Shown: positions 40,301-51,560 of the stretch, one piece after another
How the letters are laid out: each line of letters begins with the position of its first letter
Position numbering within the stretch: the first letter of the stretch is position 1
NCBI GenBank assembly: GCA_954871525.1
Contig: OX940868.1
Location: forward strand, 24,981,056 to 25,045,055
Direction of reading: 5' to 3'
DNA from: Parietaria judaica
Taxonomy: Eukaryota > Streptophyta > Magnoliopsida > Rosales > Urticaceae
Length of the DNA: 64,000 nt
The notes under the pieces: generated by a model
Seen by the model: only the letters and a program-made list of their open reading frames with translations
Database searches by the model: none
Told to the model about the DNA's origin: nothing
Position numbers and translations under genes: made by a program

Positions 40301-42912
40301 AAATACTAGTGACAAGCTAAAAAATATTATTAAACTGAGCAATTTGAAGTACGAAAGAAAGCTAAAAAAAGGAAACATATGCAACGAATTATAGGTCGGG
40401 TCACTACTAACCAAATAAACAACAGGCTTGGCAGTTAGCAGTTGGAAGGAATTCATTATTTCCACCTCAGCAGCTTTCCATTCCCCTAAACGAACATCTT
40501 TTTCATCCTCGAGCCATGCCTTGACCTGTAGAGAGACACCTACCGTTTAATAATATCAACACACATTATCGTTGGCTTTGAACTGCTTGCAAAAAATAAG
40601 ACCAGTTATGAATCTCAATTAGTACGAATAAGTAATAAACACTGTTACATTAAGTGAAGCAGAATATGATCTAGTTTGGTTTTTTATGTTTTTTTTTTTT
40701 GCGAATCAAGTTTTGCCTTCCCCATGCATATAATAATCTGCTAACCTTTATACTCATATATCCTTTTCGAAAAATTAATTCCTTATTTATTCTCTATGAT
40801 TTATTTAAAGATTAGTTTTTATGTCTATTTTAAGCTTTTTAAATTTCGAAATAAATTATACAAATTACCAAACAACTTTCTAAAAACATTACCACTTTTT
40901 AAGTTGGTTACCAACCACAAAGCATAAGTAATTTTTTTTAACCTCGCTTTTATATAAATGCTTTTGAAAAATAAAAAAGCACCTAAATACCAAACTGGAC
41001 CAATGTCTTTTAATAATATGAGAGCCAGTCTTGCTGCTCTGAGTTCAATCGATTTGGAAAATCGCTTCAAGGAGTACAAACCAGTCTAAGAGAAACATTG
41101 AGCTTTGATACCCAACACATACTTAAGCCTTACAAGATCTACCTACAGTAGTGACAAGATTATAAGTAAACTTTTTAACAAAAAATATGTCAATGATGAG
41201 AGAAAGATATAAAATAGATAGCAGGTCCGGTTATTCAGGTAGACAGAAGCTTAAATAAACATGAACAATTTGAGTTGAGAACAGGACATTAGGCAAAAGT
41301 TATACCTTTGTGCAGCACTCGAGCTCTATCTTTAACTGCTTGTCATTGCTCCTCTTCATGCTCTTTTCAATATCCTCAATCTTCCTTTCCATGAATTCGA
41401 TATCCTAGAAATGTGTAACATTATATATCAGGGTCCCAAAGATATATCCATTTGTCGCAAATGTTTAATCTCCAAGAAATAAGAACGAAAGATATTAGTT
41501 AAGAAAGACGTCAATTTTGTGGGAATGAAGCATTATGTGCTGTCAATCATAGATCGTGTTCATAGAAAAATGTAAGAACCAAAGAACAATAAACAATTTT
41601 TAAATGCATTAAATACAGAAAAATATCGAGAAGACATTCATAAATAGGGACAATAAAAATCATACCTTGAGGCGCAATTCAGCACTAATTGTCTCCAAGT
41701 CCCTTACAGGATCCACGATGTCATCAACGTGGATAATGTCTGGATCTTCGAATGCACCTGAAATAAAGATGATAAACAATAACTATGACATACGTATTTG
41801 TTACACTCTTATAAAATTTGGTCAAAGCGGCCTAGGTCAATCTGGCAACAGGAAACTAACTACAGAAGGTTTGTCTATTAGATATCTACAAGTTGGAGCC
41901 CACGCAAACACACAAGTTGGAGCCCACGCAAACACAAGATGTTTTACTCTGGTAAGTTATATTTGTAGTATAAAATGTCGCATTACTCATTGGCTAATTG
42001 GTTATACTAACATGGCATGATATTCCCGAGGACAGAAAATGCACAAAAATGTAGTATACTTCAAACATATGCATCTTTTCTCTTACGTAGAACATGAAAA
42101 ATGCCGTCCACTGCACGGATATGAGACAAGAAATTGTTGCCCAATCCCTGCCCTGCGTGGGCACCTCGAACAAGTCCAGCTATATCATGGATTTCCAGAA
42201 AAGCTGAGATCTGCATACATGTTTGTCAATATAATTAAGCATTGCTGACAAGAATATCAAAAACTCCTAATCACTTCCCCATAACTAGAACGGGCAAGGA
42301 GCGAAAACAAGAAGAGCAATCATCGAAGTGGAAATAGACACGATAGAAAGAATAAGTGACTTCTCACATCATACAAACAACCAGAATACAAACCGCGAGG
42401 TTCAATTCAAAAGATGTTTGCAACGGTACCTCGCTTTTTGGCTTGTATAACTGGCAAAGCCATTCGAATCGCTCATCGGGAATGTTAACCCGAGCCTCGT
42501 TAGGCTCGATCGTGCAGAAAGGGAAGTTCTCCGCAGGGATAGACAGCTTCGTAAGCGTGTTGAACAGCGTGGACTTGCCAACATTCGGCAAACCAACCTG
42601 ACGATTGGAACACAAAATGCTCAGTACTTAACACTAGGAGCTCGCCATTCACCAAATCCAATACATGGACGGGATTGAATCCCCATTTCGGAGTCAACAA
42701 AGTCTTCTCTAGTTCATCATTTCTGATTTCAACTACTCAACACTAGCAAAGGTTGTTGATAAGATTCGAAGATGAGTTACAGCTCAATGAAGAGGGAGAG
42801 AATTGAAGAAGGAAGAGAAAGTTACGATTCCGATCTTGAGATGAGATGAGAATCGGCCAAGAAGGGGTCGCTCGGTGGGTACGTCTTTGCCCTTGGCAGC
42901 TTTGGGAGGCAT
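37385..42912 (-). CDS. OLA1: Obg-like ATPase 1 (YchF)
   Basis: Cytosolic P-loop ATPase of the YchF subfamily of Obg proteins, linked to translation and stress response. Exons from 5': 42912-42826, 42597-42430, 42210-42087, 41757-41666, 41404-41306, 40525-40412, 40133-40069, 39894-39778, 39517-39442, 38646-38554, 38243-38193, 37483-37385. They join in frame to 394 residues, the family length. The start reads [25 protein letters not shown] is the Walker A motif, DIAGLV is G3, and NMNE replaces the GTPase NKxD motif, the hallmark of ATP preference. A coiled-coil region and a C-terminal TGS domain ([12 protein letters not shown]) follow. Upstream lies the HERK2-type kinase gene, the same neighbour as in Arabidopsis (At1g30580/At1g30570). 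Confidence 0.97.
41885..41938. repeat. Short tandem repeat in an OLA1 intron
   Basis: Two near-identical copies of a unit starting ACAAGTTGGAGCCCACGC (period about 25-26 bp) lie in the third intron. No effect on splice sites is apparent. Confidence 0.75.
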
Positions 42913-43149
42913 GGTGTTGCAGAGAGTTGGAGGTCGGATTGGAGAAGATGGAGTCCGAGAAGTGAACCCTAGCTAGCTGCTCGCTCGCCGACTTATGCAG
43001 TGAGGCTCACTTTCTACTAAAAATATATTTAATTAAAGTTGTAATCACACAAAAATAATTATTTCATCAATTTATCGAGTATTAATTTAATAAGATTATA
43101 TTATGTATTATCATGTGACATTGCTACGTCGTTAGGTTTTCATTCGCTT

Positions 43150-43490
43150 TTTTACGTGGTAATTAATTCTATTGGTTCCCTTTTACGCTATTTCTGTGTA
43201 AACGTTAACTAACAGGTGTCACACTCTGAAAATGCCACGTCATTATCTTATTTGAGCCTAATTTTAACGTTTTGGCAACATATACTACTATTTTTCCATG
43301 TTTTGCTAATGTTCCAATAGTGCGACAAATGCCTCAAGATGTACCAAAACATGGGTTCAATGGTGGTACATGTTGCCAAAAATGAAAATCGAACTGAAAC
43401 TAAGTCGTGGCATCATCAGAGTGCCACACATGTCATTAACGTTTGTGCAATGACGACATAAAAAAGGAACCAACGAAATTTTCTTTTCTA
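43150..43490. mobile_element. Foldback MITE with long imperfect TIRs
   Basis: The left arm (TATTGGTTCCCTTTTACG, GTGTCACACTCTGAAAATGCC, TTTTGGCAACAT, CCATGTTTTG) reappears in reverse complement and reverse order in the right arm down to GGAACCAACGAAATT near 43470. The arms are about 150 bp each and would form a long stem. No coding frame is present and a target duplication was not resolved. Confidence 0.7.
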
Positions 43491-44316
43491 TTGCCACTAC
43501 TTTTTACTTTTAGAAATATGCTTTGTAATTTTGGATGACTTAACGGTATTTATGCCGCTATTTGTCCAAAAAATAACAATAACTCTTTTATTTTTTGTCA
43601 AAAAATTAGTCTAAACTCTTATAGCATGTCACATGTACTTTTTACCACCTATTTTGGTAACGTTTTATTGTTAGAGTTTGGAAGCGTTGTGTAACGAACC
43701 AAGGTCGATGAATTAAAGAATCAAGATCGATGAATTGAAATGCGAAAATTTGGCCAATGCTCACTAAACTCAATCTCCCATACGTGAGTTTAAGTTTTTT
43801 GAATGTTTATTATGTATCTCATTAACATGTGCTCTCTTATATAAAGGAAACATTACACCTAATAAGTCGGACCACGCCCAACATTACGAACATACTAAAC
43901 GACATTCCTAACTAAACGATTAAACACTTGATTTAAACAACAATTAACACGAATTATCCTAATAAGTTCGGGATTAGCATTTGTCTTACCAAAAATGATA
44001 ATATTCTGTAATTATCGCAACTTTTTTTTTTTTTTTAAAGGATTGATAATTGTGTCATTAACAACTCCACAAATAAAGTATAAATCAATATAAGCACTAC
44101 CTGAATCAAATATTATCATCCTTAATGGTGAGAGAATATGACAATATTAGCTTTAATCAAGCTAATTTAGCTAGAAATTAATGGCCCAAAACCCCATCCC
44201 AAATGTTTACTTAAACTTAATTCATAATTGATACGTAATAAAAGAAGTATTCGAATATCGAATTACTATAAACATCGAAGTGATCTACATTCACGACGAA
44301 AGAAAAAGATTCATGT

Positions 44317-44329
44317 TTGTTCACCCCTA
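44317..44329. repeat. Orphan hAT terminal repeat
   Basis: TTGTTCACCCCTA is identical to the right terminal repeat of the hAT MITE at 791-1362. No matching left end was found within about 1 kb, so it looks like a remnant of a second copy. Confidence 0.5.
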
Positions 44330-44874
44330 CCTTTAATCTACTGATACGTAGTGCTTAAACACAAATGCTTTTGTCGAGATATCACCGGTTTCTGCGATAA
44401 CCGGCGAGATAAAACAAAATTTAAGCAGATTCTCTGGTTTCGTAGATTGTTGGCATGTATTGGATATGGCAGCCAGTTTTTACCCGTTTTCCTGAGTCAG
44501 ATACTGTAAATCGAAACGAGTTGTCGTGGAAACTCCACCGAGAAGCTCGAAAATTCGGTACAACAAGATTTTACGATTAAACGCCCGCATTTTAAACGTT
44601 GTTTCCACCACAAAGTGAACACTCGAAAATACAAGTACAAATGGATAACCACAAAAACAGAAGAAATGAAAAAATGAATTCCAACAAAAGCGGCGTTGAA
44701 AGATAAGTAAGAAACATCATTAAGAATCACAATTTACGAATTAAAAAAAAATAAAAAAAATTGAATATCAATAATATAATGAACTAAAATTACTAAACCT
44801 TAACGCTATGCAATATTACAACATACATTGTAATCAACAAAAAATATAAAGAATTGTGTCTATGAGTTACTATA

Positions 44875-47397
44875 TTACCCTTCTTCCTTCTCTTCTCCCA
44901 GCCCTCTCAAGGCCGGGCAACTCGCGATGGAGTCGTCCGCCACATCGCGCGCCCATGCCTCGTGCAGCTGCAGCACGTACTCGAGGTGCCACAACACTTC
45001 GCCCATCGTCGGCCGGTTTTTCCCCTCGTCGGCCAGGCACTTCTCCGCTATCTCCGCAAACTTCTTTAGTGATTCAGGTGAGTACCCTCCTCTGAGGCGC
45101 GGGTCCAGGATGGTCTCTAGTGACCGCTGCCGCTGCCATGTGATCGCCCACTCCGCGAGGTTGATCTGGTCCTTTGGCAATGTCGGGTTTATCACAGCCC
45201 GTGCGCAGACCACCTCGAACAGCACCACCCCGAACGAGTACACGTCCGATTTCTCGGTCAGCTGCTGCCGCCGGAAGTACTCGGGGTCGAGGTACCCGAA
45301 GCTGCCCTTGACTGCGGTGCTCACGTGGGTGTGATCGAGGGCAGGGCCATCTTTCGACAGCCCAAAATCCGCCATTTTCGCCACGAAATTCTCGTCGAGG
45401 AGGATGTTGGTGGTCTTGACGTCTCTGTGGATGATTCCCCGGTCGGCGCCGGTGTGGAGGTAATGCAGCCCTCTTGCGGCGCCGATGCACGCTTCTAGCC
45501 TTTGCTTCCACGTCAAAGGAGGTAGGTCGCTCCCGAAGAGGTGGCTCCGGAGTGTCCCGTTCGCCATGTACTCGTAGACCAGGATCATCTCCCGCTGCTC
45601 CTCGCAGAAGCCGACCATGCAGACGAGGTGACGGTGCCGGAGCTTGGAGAGCATCTCGATCTCAGTCTCAAATTCCGAGAGGCCCTGCTGGGACTGCGGG
45701 TTGGCCCGCTTGATTGCCGTGAGCGAACCGTCCTCGATTTCACCTTTGTACACTTTGCCAAACCCTCCAACTCCGATCACCAAATTCTCGTCGAAGTTCT
45801 TCGTGGCCGCACGGATCTCAGCCAAAGTAAACCTCCTCCCCACTCTAGTAGACGCCACATGTCCTAACGGGTTCTGCCCTGGAGAGCACTTTGCGTTGCC
45901 GGCACCGTTGATCGACCCGTGGAGGAACAGAGGTCGCCACACCGAAGCACCCGTTTTGGTGTCGCTCGGTTTGTTTCTCCGACGGAAGAACACCACGAAA
46001 GCCGCCACGCATGCGAGAATCGCTACCGAGGCCACGCCTGCTCCAATCCCCACCAAAAGAACAAAACTCTTTGACCTCTTCGAAGAGCTATTCCCGGCCG
46101 GTTCGTATGTCTCGACATGGGCGAGATTCCCGTTCCGGCTCAGCTTAAAAATCTCGAGGCCGTTCAGGAATGCGTCTGTCACAGCCGTGCCTGCAGCGGT
46201 GTCGGGACCCAACTGAACCCACAGTGTGTCGAATTTCGACGACACCGAGTCCACAAAATCGTGATGGTATGCCCTGTTCTTCCCTCCCGCCCGGGAGAAG
46301 ACGTCGAAGCTGTCTGCGGCGGTTCTGTTGTTCAAGTAGATCCTGAAAGTCCTCTCTTTCGGCTTCCCAATCTGCAGCTCGCAGAAATGCAGCCGAACCA
46401 GGTACTCAAAATCGGGATGAACTTGGAACTTCCAGGACATGTTGAACCTCTTCTCCAGAACTTGATTATTTGACATGGAACGGGCGCTTTCGTACACGAA
46501 CAGAGGCGCTACCGAAGTGTCGTTCGGGGAAGCGTATGTGATGTTCGAGCTGTTACGGATTTCCGACCCGGCATTCGCCGTGATCATGTAGCTCGAATCC
46601 ACTTCCCATCTCCTCCAAAGCTCGGCATCGTCGCCCGGGCTAATTTCCAGCCCGCCGACGTTCAACCTGTACATGATCTCAATCCCGCGATCGCCCGGAT
46701 TCAGACTAACCGCACCCCCGCCAACTTTCCCAACCGAGTCCGCAAAAAGGCTGCTCCCCACCGGCAAGACTTCAACCGCACTAACAAACCCGAACGACCC
46801 TCTCGCCGGCACAAATTCAACGACGAGAACGTCCGAATCAGCGGCGAGAATGTACTCTTTCACGAGCGAGAAAGAGGAGTTCCCTCCCGAGCTCTGCAGC
46901 AGCGAATTCCTGCGCGAAATCTCGCCAGAGACGCTGAACTCGGAAACCAATTTGAGCCCGTTCGCCACGACCGAAAAGGCGGAGCCGTTGGCGTCGCGAT
47001 CGCCGAAGGCGAACGGGCAGAAATGAAGCCTCACGACGTGCTCGCCGCGAGCCAACCCACGGAAAGTGTAATTAAAGCTCCCGATGAAGACCCTCGCCGT
47101 CCGGTAGAGCGGATCGAAGGCGGTTTCGAAGCCCAGCGACGGAACCGAGGCCTCTTCCCCGCCGGAGCTCAGGCTGAGATTCGTCCCGGGAGCTAAATCC
47201 CCGACCCAAGTCCTCCCATCAGCATCAACACTAGAATTCGCGCCACAGTTGACAAAGAAGGGCTTCGACTGAGCTTCCCCGATTTCCGCAAACACACACA
47301 GCAGAGCCACCATCAGAGCGAGTGAAGCAAAGACCGCGCTTCCATGGACACTCGTCTTCTTCCCCATCACAATTTCTCGAATCCCAGAACGACCCAT
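44875..47397 (-). CDS. HERK2: CrRLK1L receptor kinase, HERK2-like
   Basis: Malectin-like receptor kinase of the CrRLK1L (FERONIA/THESEUS/HERCULES) group, a plasma-membrane sensor of wall state and growth. It is one intronless frame of 840 residues, as usual for this family. A hydrophobic signal sequence precedes FFVNCGANSSVDADGRTW. Two malectin-like lobes follow, including EIMYRLNVGG and VRLHFCELQIGKP. The membrane span FVLLVGIGAGVASVAILA is near 442-467. The kinase has GVGGFGKVYKG (about 540), AIKRAN, HRDVKTTNILL, DFGLSK and GSFGYLDPEYF, so all catalytic motifs are intact. The first ATG gives MGRSGIREIVMGKK; an in-frame ATG ten codons later (47367) is an alternative start. The subfamily name rests on ectodomain likeness and on the OLA1 neighbour. 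Confidence 0.92.
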   Translation of the reverse strand: MGRSGIREIVMGKKTSVHGSAVFASLALMVALLCVFAEIGEAQSKPFFVNCGANSSVDADGRTWVGDLAPGTNLSLSSGGEEASVPSLGFETAFDPLYRTARVFIGSFNYTFRGLARGEHVVRLHFCPFAFGDRDANGSAFSVVANGLKLVSEFSVSGEISRRNSLLQSSGGNSSFSLVKEYILAADSDVLVVEFVPARGSFGFVSAVEVLPVGSSLFADSVGKVGGGAVSLNPGDRGIEIMYRLNVGGLEISPGDDAELWRRWEVDSSYMITANAGSEIRNSSNITYASPNDTSVAPLFVYESARSMSNNQVLEKRFNMSWKFQVHPDFEYLVRLHFCELQIGKPKERTFRIYLNNRTAADSFDVFSRAGGKNRAYHHDFVDSVSSKFDTLWVQLGPDTAAGTAVTDAFLNGLEIFKLSRNGNLAHVETYEPAGNSSSKRSKSFVLLVGIGAGVASVAILACVAAFVVFFRRRNKPSDTKTGASVWRPLFLHGSINGAGNAKCSPGQNPLGHVASTRVGRRFTLAEIRAATKNFDENLVIGVGGFGKVYKGEIEDGSLTAIKRANPQSQQGLSEFETEIEMLSKLRHRHLVCMVGFCEEQREMILVYEYMANGTLRSHLFGSDLPPLTWKQRLEACIGAARGLHYLHTGADRGIIHRDVKTTNILLDENFVAKMADFGLSKDGPALDHTHVSTAVKGSFGYLDPEYFRRQQLTEKSDVYSFGVVLFEVVCARAVINPTLPKDQINLAEWAITWQRQRSLETILDPRLRGGYSPESLKKFAEIAEKCLADEGKNRPTMGEVLWHLEYVLQLHEAWARDVADDSIASCPALRGLGEEKEEG

Positions 47398-47959
47398 GAG
47401 TGGAAAAGGGACAAGGAAGCTAACCAGAGCTTGTTCGAGACATTAGCGAAGAGAGGAAGACCTGGGTTTGTGGCAGATCTGGAGGAGGAAGAAGAAGAAG
47501 GTGGGATTCAGAGGGATATAATAAGAAAGGTTGCCTGGAAAATGGGGAGCTTTAGTGAATAAAAATAAAGGGAAGAACATGGGTTGTTCGGAGAGAGATC
47601 GGGTCATATCTTTTCGGTGTTGTTTTGTTTTGTTCGTTTACAAAAAGGGTCAAGCTTTCTGACACCATTAACACTTCGTAGTGTTTCTGTTTCTGTTACT
47701 CTTAATAATAATAATATAAATAAATAAACATTCTTATGCAGATGCATCATGCATGTACTAATAGTACAGTACTATGCCATGCCATTCTTACATACGTACA
47801 CGGGTACGCTCTACAATACTAGTCTAATTATTGCTCTAGTTAATATTTTGTGTTATTTTGTTATAAATCACGTTAAATTAATTTTCAATAAATTAATAAT
47901 TTTAATTAAATGAGATATTATGCGGTTTTGACGCTAACTATCATCAAGGGTATTTTTGT
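47398..47959. other. Upstream region of HERK2-like gene
   Basis: Includes the leader. On the minus strand TTATTATATCCC near 47514-47524 could be the TATA box. No gene was seen beyond this. Confidence 0.45.
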
Positions 47960-48990
47960 AATGTATATTTAATAAAGAAAGATTATTTAATTAATCATTT
48001 CTTTATTAATTAAATCATTTTCAATCCCAAAACGTATTGCCGAGACCCATTTTCGTAAAATAAAGTGTCTAGATGTTCTTAAAAATATTGAGATACTAAA
48101 AAATGACATAAAAATTATAAAAAAAGGCCTTGGAACGCTCTTGGAACCCCAAAAGAGCTCCGGAAGCACTTTGGGTGGGCCCCACAGGTGCCTAAATCCT
48201 TTCAGGAGCTGCCACATGGCCGCAGGACCCTCCACGAGTCTAGGTGGCCTGCCAGCGTGCCACTTGCGAGCGCGATTGCGCGCTGCCACATGGCGCAAGG
48301 GTGGAGGCCCTTTCCAACGCGCGTCAGCACAGAGATCCCGCGCGTGGGGTGCATAAATCATCATATGACGACGTGGCCGGCGCCGATGGGTCCGTAACAT
48401 CCAAGAGACCCGAAAAAACTATTTAATATTGTCCCGGGAGCTTCCCGGAACAGTTTTTAATTGCATATAGACCCTCGGACCCTCCTATGAATAAAAACTC
48501 AGTTCAGCTCAACGGTACTCATCGAAACTCATTCGAACTCGCTCTAAACAATCTCTACCCCCTATAAACTCGTCCCCCCCTCAAATATTCCACTTATGTT
48601 GACCGTCGAAGGTGAATCTGGTGCTCGTTCTATCCCTCAGTCTTGTATCTCAGAGCATATATTGACTTTGCGAATAGACCGTAGGACCCGAACCAAGATA
48701 CGTAACACATGTCGATGATTCGATCTACCAGGTACATTGAAAGGTTGAAACTGTGATCTCCCATTCGTAAAGACCCGATCTGCGTGGCACCCTAGACCTA
48801 TAACCCGGGCCTTGTCCATTCCAGGCCCTGCAGTAACAGGTAGCGAGGCGGCCCGGATCGCCGGTACGCGGACGGTGGAAGATTTGTTTGACCTTAGGTG
48901 CAAGGGAATCTTGTCCAAAGCCCACAAAAGTCAATAAAACGACATTGAGCCCGGTCAAACACAAGCAATTGGGACGCTACAGTGTTTGAA
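47960..48990 (-). mobile_element. GC-rich LTR-like repeat, copy A
   Basis: Read on the minus strand, it starts near TCAAACACTGTAGCGTCCC, passes ATGTCGTTTTATTGAC, CTACCTGTTACTGCAGGGCC, GGTCAACATAAG, GCGAGTTCGAATGAGTT and a GC-rich block, then TTTTTATGTCATTTTTTAG and an AT-rich tail. The same order is found on the plus strand in copy B (49799-51560). No gag-pol was seen, so it may be a solo LTR or a non-autonomous element. Boundaries are approximate. Confidence 0.65.
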
Positions 48991-49798
48991 CTAAAATACA
49001 ACATCAACAATCAGTAATCTTGATAATATAATAATTTTTTTTAATCTCATCAATATTAATTTGTAGAGTCAATACGATAATAATTTAATATATTTATTTT
49101 TATTTTAAGTTCCGACTCTAACTATCATTACTAAATTATATCTTAATAAATTAATCATCTCGATAACATAATAAAATTCCTTGGTCCGGGAAGTATTAAT
49201 TTCTAGAAGTTTTACCGGAATACATAAATATAATTATGTTTACTCTAGTTGTATGAGGGAAGAAATGTACTTTTTTTAACCTCTAGTTTTATTTTTAACA
49301 TTTGAATTATGAGATAAAAATATCCGAAATGATGACATTTTCTTTCACATGTACAATTGTTGCCACATTGCATAAGCTATGGATAAAACTAAGATGACTC
49401 GTATATTGGTCAATTTGATGCCACATTGCATTTGATAATCTCCGTAAAAAAAATAGACAGAAATATGTGTCACTTAAGCTTTGTTGACTTTGAGTGCCAA
49501 TTGTTTGGAAGCACTTTGAAAAACCCTTTTGCATTTTCTCAAAAGATACTCAAAGAATATTCCCCTTAAAAACCCTTTTGGAAGCGTTTTGTATTTCATT
49601 TTTGTGCTTGCATTTTTAAGTTTCTAAAATAGCTTTATAAAAATATTTTTAAAAATATTATTGATTACTATTTGTTACTTTGTTTTTTGAAAAGAAAAAA
49701 GAAAACAATATTTGGTTAAATTTTTTGTTAGAATTGATTTTAAAAAGAAATTAATCGTCATTAATTTAACATAAGAGATAATTAATTGATAATAAGTA
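48991..49798. other. AT-rich spacer between the two LTR-like copies
   Basis: No gene or internal retrotransposon sequence was recognised. Frames are short and domain-free. Confidence 0.5.
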
Positions 49799-51560
49799 TG
49801 TTGATGCCGTTTTTTGGATCAAACACTGTTGAGGCCCAAGCTATGTGTTTTGGGCTTGGCCCAATGTCGTTGGTGACGTGGCGGGCTTCTGTTGATTTTT
49901 AGATGGGCCTTGGATGGCCCAGTTGTGGGGATGATGGCTTTTACTGTCAATGATCGTTCCCTCCGACCCCCGTTGACTTCGGAATGATCGCCGTTGACTT
50001 CAGGGTGAGGTTTTAGTCGACCGATTTGGGGACCCTGAGTAGGTATTCCTGGCACTAGCCTGGTCAAAGGTCACTTTTGCCGTTCGGGGTCCTAGGCGAC
50101 CCGGGTTTACATACTACCTGTTACCTCAGGGCCAGAGGCCGGGGTTACAGGTTCGGGAACCGCTCAGATCGTAGGTACCGGCGAACGGGGGAGTGCCTTT
50201 GACCAGGGAGTGAATCCTGGGAGGTTAGACTCTCGTCCTGAAATGGCTTGTTCTAGTCCGGGCAGGAACTGTCCTCGGAGTCCCGGTATCCTATTCAGAT
50301 CCGGGAACTAAGAGACAGGACCAAGGCCGCGCAGATCTTTAGAACAAGGGCAGGCGGGGTCATGGACCTTCCCTAGGATTTTCTCCAGGGGATTCTTCTC
50401 AGAGCGATCCCTCAGCCGTCCGGATCTTAGTGGAAATTCCCCTAGGTCGGACCCCTCGTCCTGAATTGTAAGCCCAGGCTCGTGTCCCCAGGCTATACCC
50501 TCAGCCACGCAATGGACTGGGGAGATAGACTGGGCACCGCGTAGAACTGGGCCTATCAGGCGGACCAAGGACCAAGAAGGAATTTCACCAGGGCTTCCGC
50601 TTTTCGTAAATCTCTCACTTTTTGGGACCTGAAAAAGGGAACACCCGAGGTCAAGGGAAACAGGGGGGGAGGGGGGGTACCCCCTGATACACCTCCGACG
50701 CTCAACATTAGAACGGTATTTGAGGGGAGGCGAGTATATCGGGGGTAGAGAGAGAGAGAGAACTCGAGTCGAGTGAGTTCGAATGAGTTACCGTTTCAAC
50801 TGAATTCAGCTTCTATTTATAATAGGGCCCAGGGGCCTAAATGCAGTAAAATATTGTTTCGGAGGGGGCCCAGACAATATTATAATTGCATTTTGGTCCC
50901 TGGAAAAGATGGTCCGATCTCGGCCGTCCACGCGAGATCGGACGGCCACCAAGCCCCCGAGGGGGGCCCGCATGGCGCGGATCAAAGGGCAGGGATGATC
51001 CCTGCCCTACACGTGGCCTGCTCGAAGCAGGCCCCCTCGCAAGTGGCGAGGGCGCGGATCCCCGCGCGGGAGCAGACCCATCAGGGTCGTCCGCGTGTCC
51101 CTACGCGGGACTCCGTGCGAGCAAGTGGCCGCGTCCCGCGATGGGACGCGGGCGGCAGGGATCGCGCCAGCTGGCGCGATCAGGCGAAGGCAGCCCCCAA
51201 GGGGGGGGGGGGGGGGGGCTGAGGCGACCCCGGGTGGGGCCCGCGGGCAAGTGGCGGCGCAGGAAGCCGCCACGTGGCGTGGCCCTGACAGCCGCCGCCC
51301 CTGTGGGCCCCGCGGGTGTTTCCTCGGCCATTTTGGCTCCCGGGCGCGTCCCGGGTCCGTTTTTCGTAAATTTTATGTCGTTTTCGGGGTTCTTCATATT
51401 TTTGCGAACACCGGGACACTTTGTTTTTCAAAAATGGGCCTCCAGAGGGAAATTTGGGTTTGAAATTGATTAATTTGATTAATAATCTTAATTAAAAGAT
51501 TAATCAAATTATATGATTAATTAACGGAAATTATTTCAATAATTTCCGTTTAATTAATTT
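49799..51560 (+). mobile_element. GC-rich LTR-like repeat, copy B
   Basis: Begins TGTTGATGCCGTTTTTTGG, then TCAAACACTGTTGAGGCCC, ATGTCGTTGGTGACG, CTACCTGTTACCTCAGGGCC, CGCTCAACATTAG, GTGAGTTCGAATGAGTTACC, a block near 70% GC at about 50870-51350, then ATTTTATGTCGTTTTCGGG and an AT-rich tail with small hairpins. It is colinear with copy A in the opposite orientation but longer (1.76 against 1.03 kb). The TG start and lack of coding capacity suggest a solo LTR of a Ty3-type element, unproven. Frames in the GC-rich block are compositional artefacts. Confidence 0.65.
51201..51218. repeat. Run of 18 G
   Basis: An uninterrupted G18 run lies in the GC-rich part of copy B. It can form quadruplex structure and is a likely place for sequencing length error. 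Confidence 0.9.

Larger units (their letters stand above)
42913..44874. other. Intergenic region between OLA1 and HERK2 gene
   Basis: No gene was recognised. It holds the OLA1 promoter, a foldback MITE at about 43150-43490 and an orphan 13-bp hAT terminal repeat at 44317-44329. The right end contains the 3' UTR of the receptor kinase. Confidence 0.55.

Noticed and set aside
47987..48964. Several 70-137 codon frames in copy A of the LTR-like repeat
   Set aside because: No gag, protease or reverse transcriptase motif; frames are not shared with copy B.
50773..51473. Arg/Gly/Pro-rich frames up to 195 codons
   Set aside because: They lie in the GC-rich part of the LTR-like repeat, run across the G18 tract, have no domain and are not conserved with copy A.
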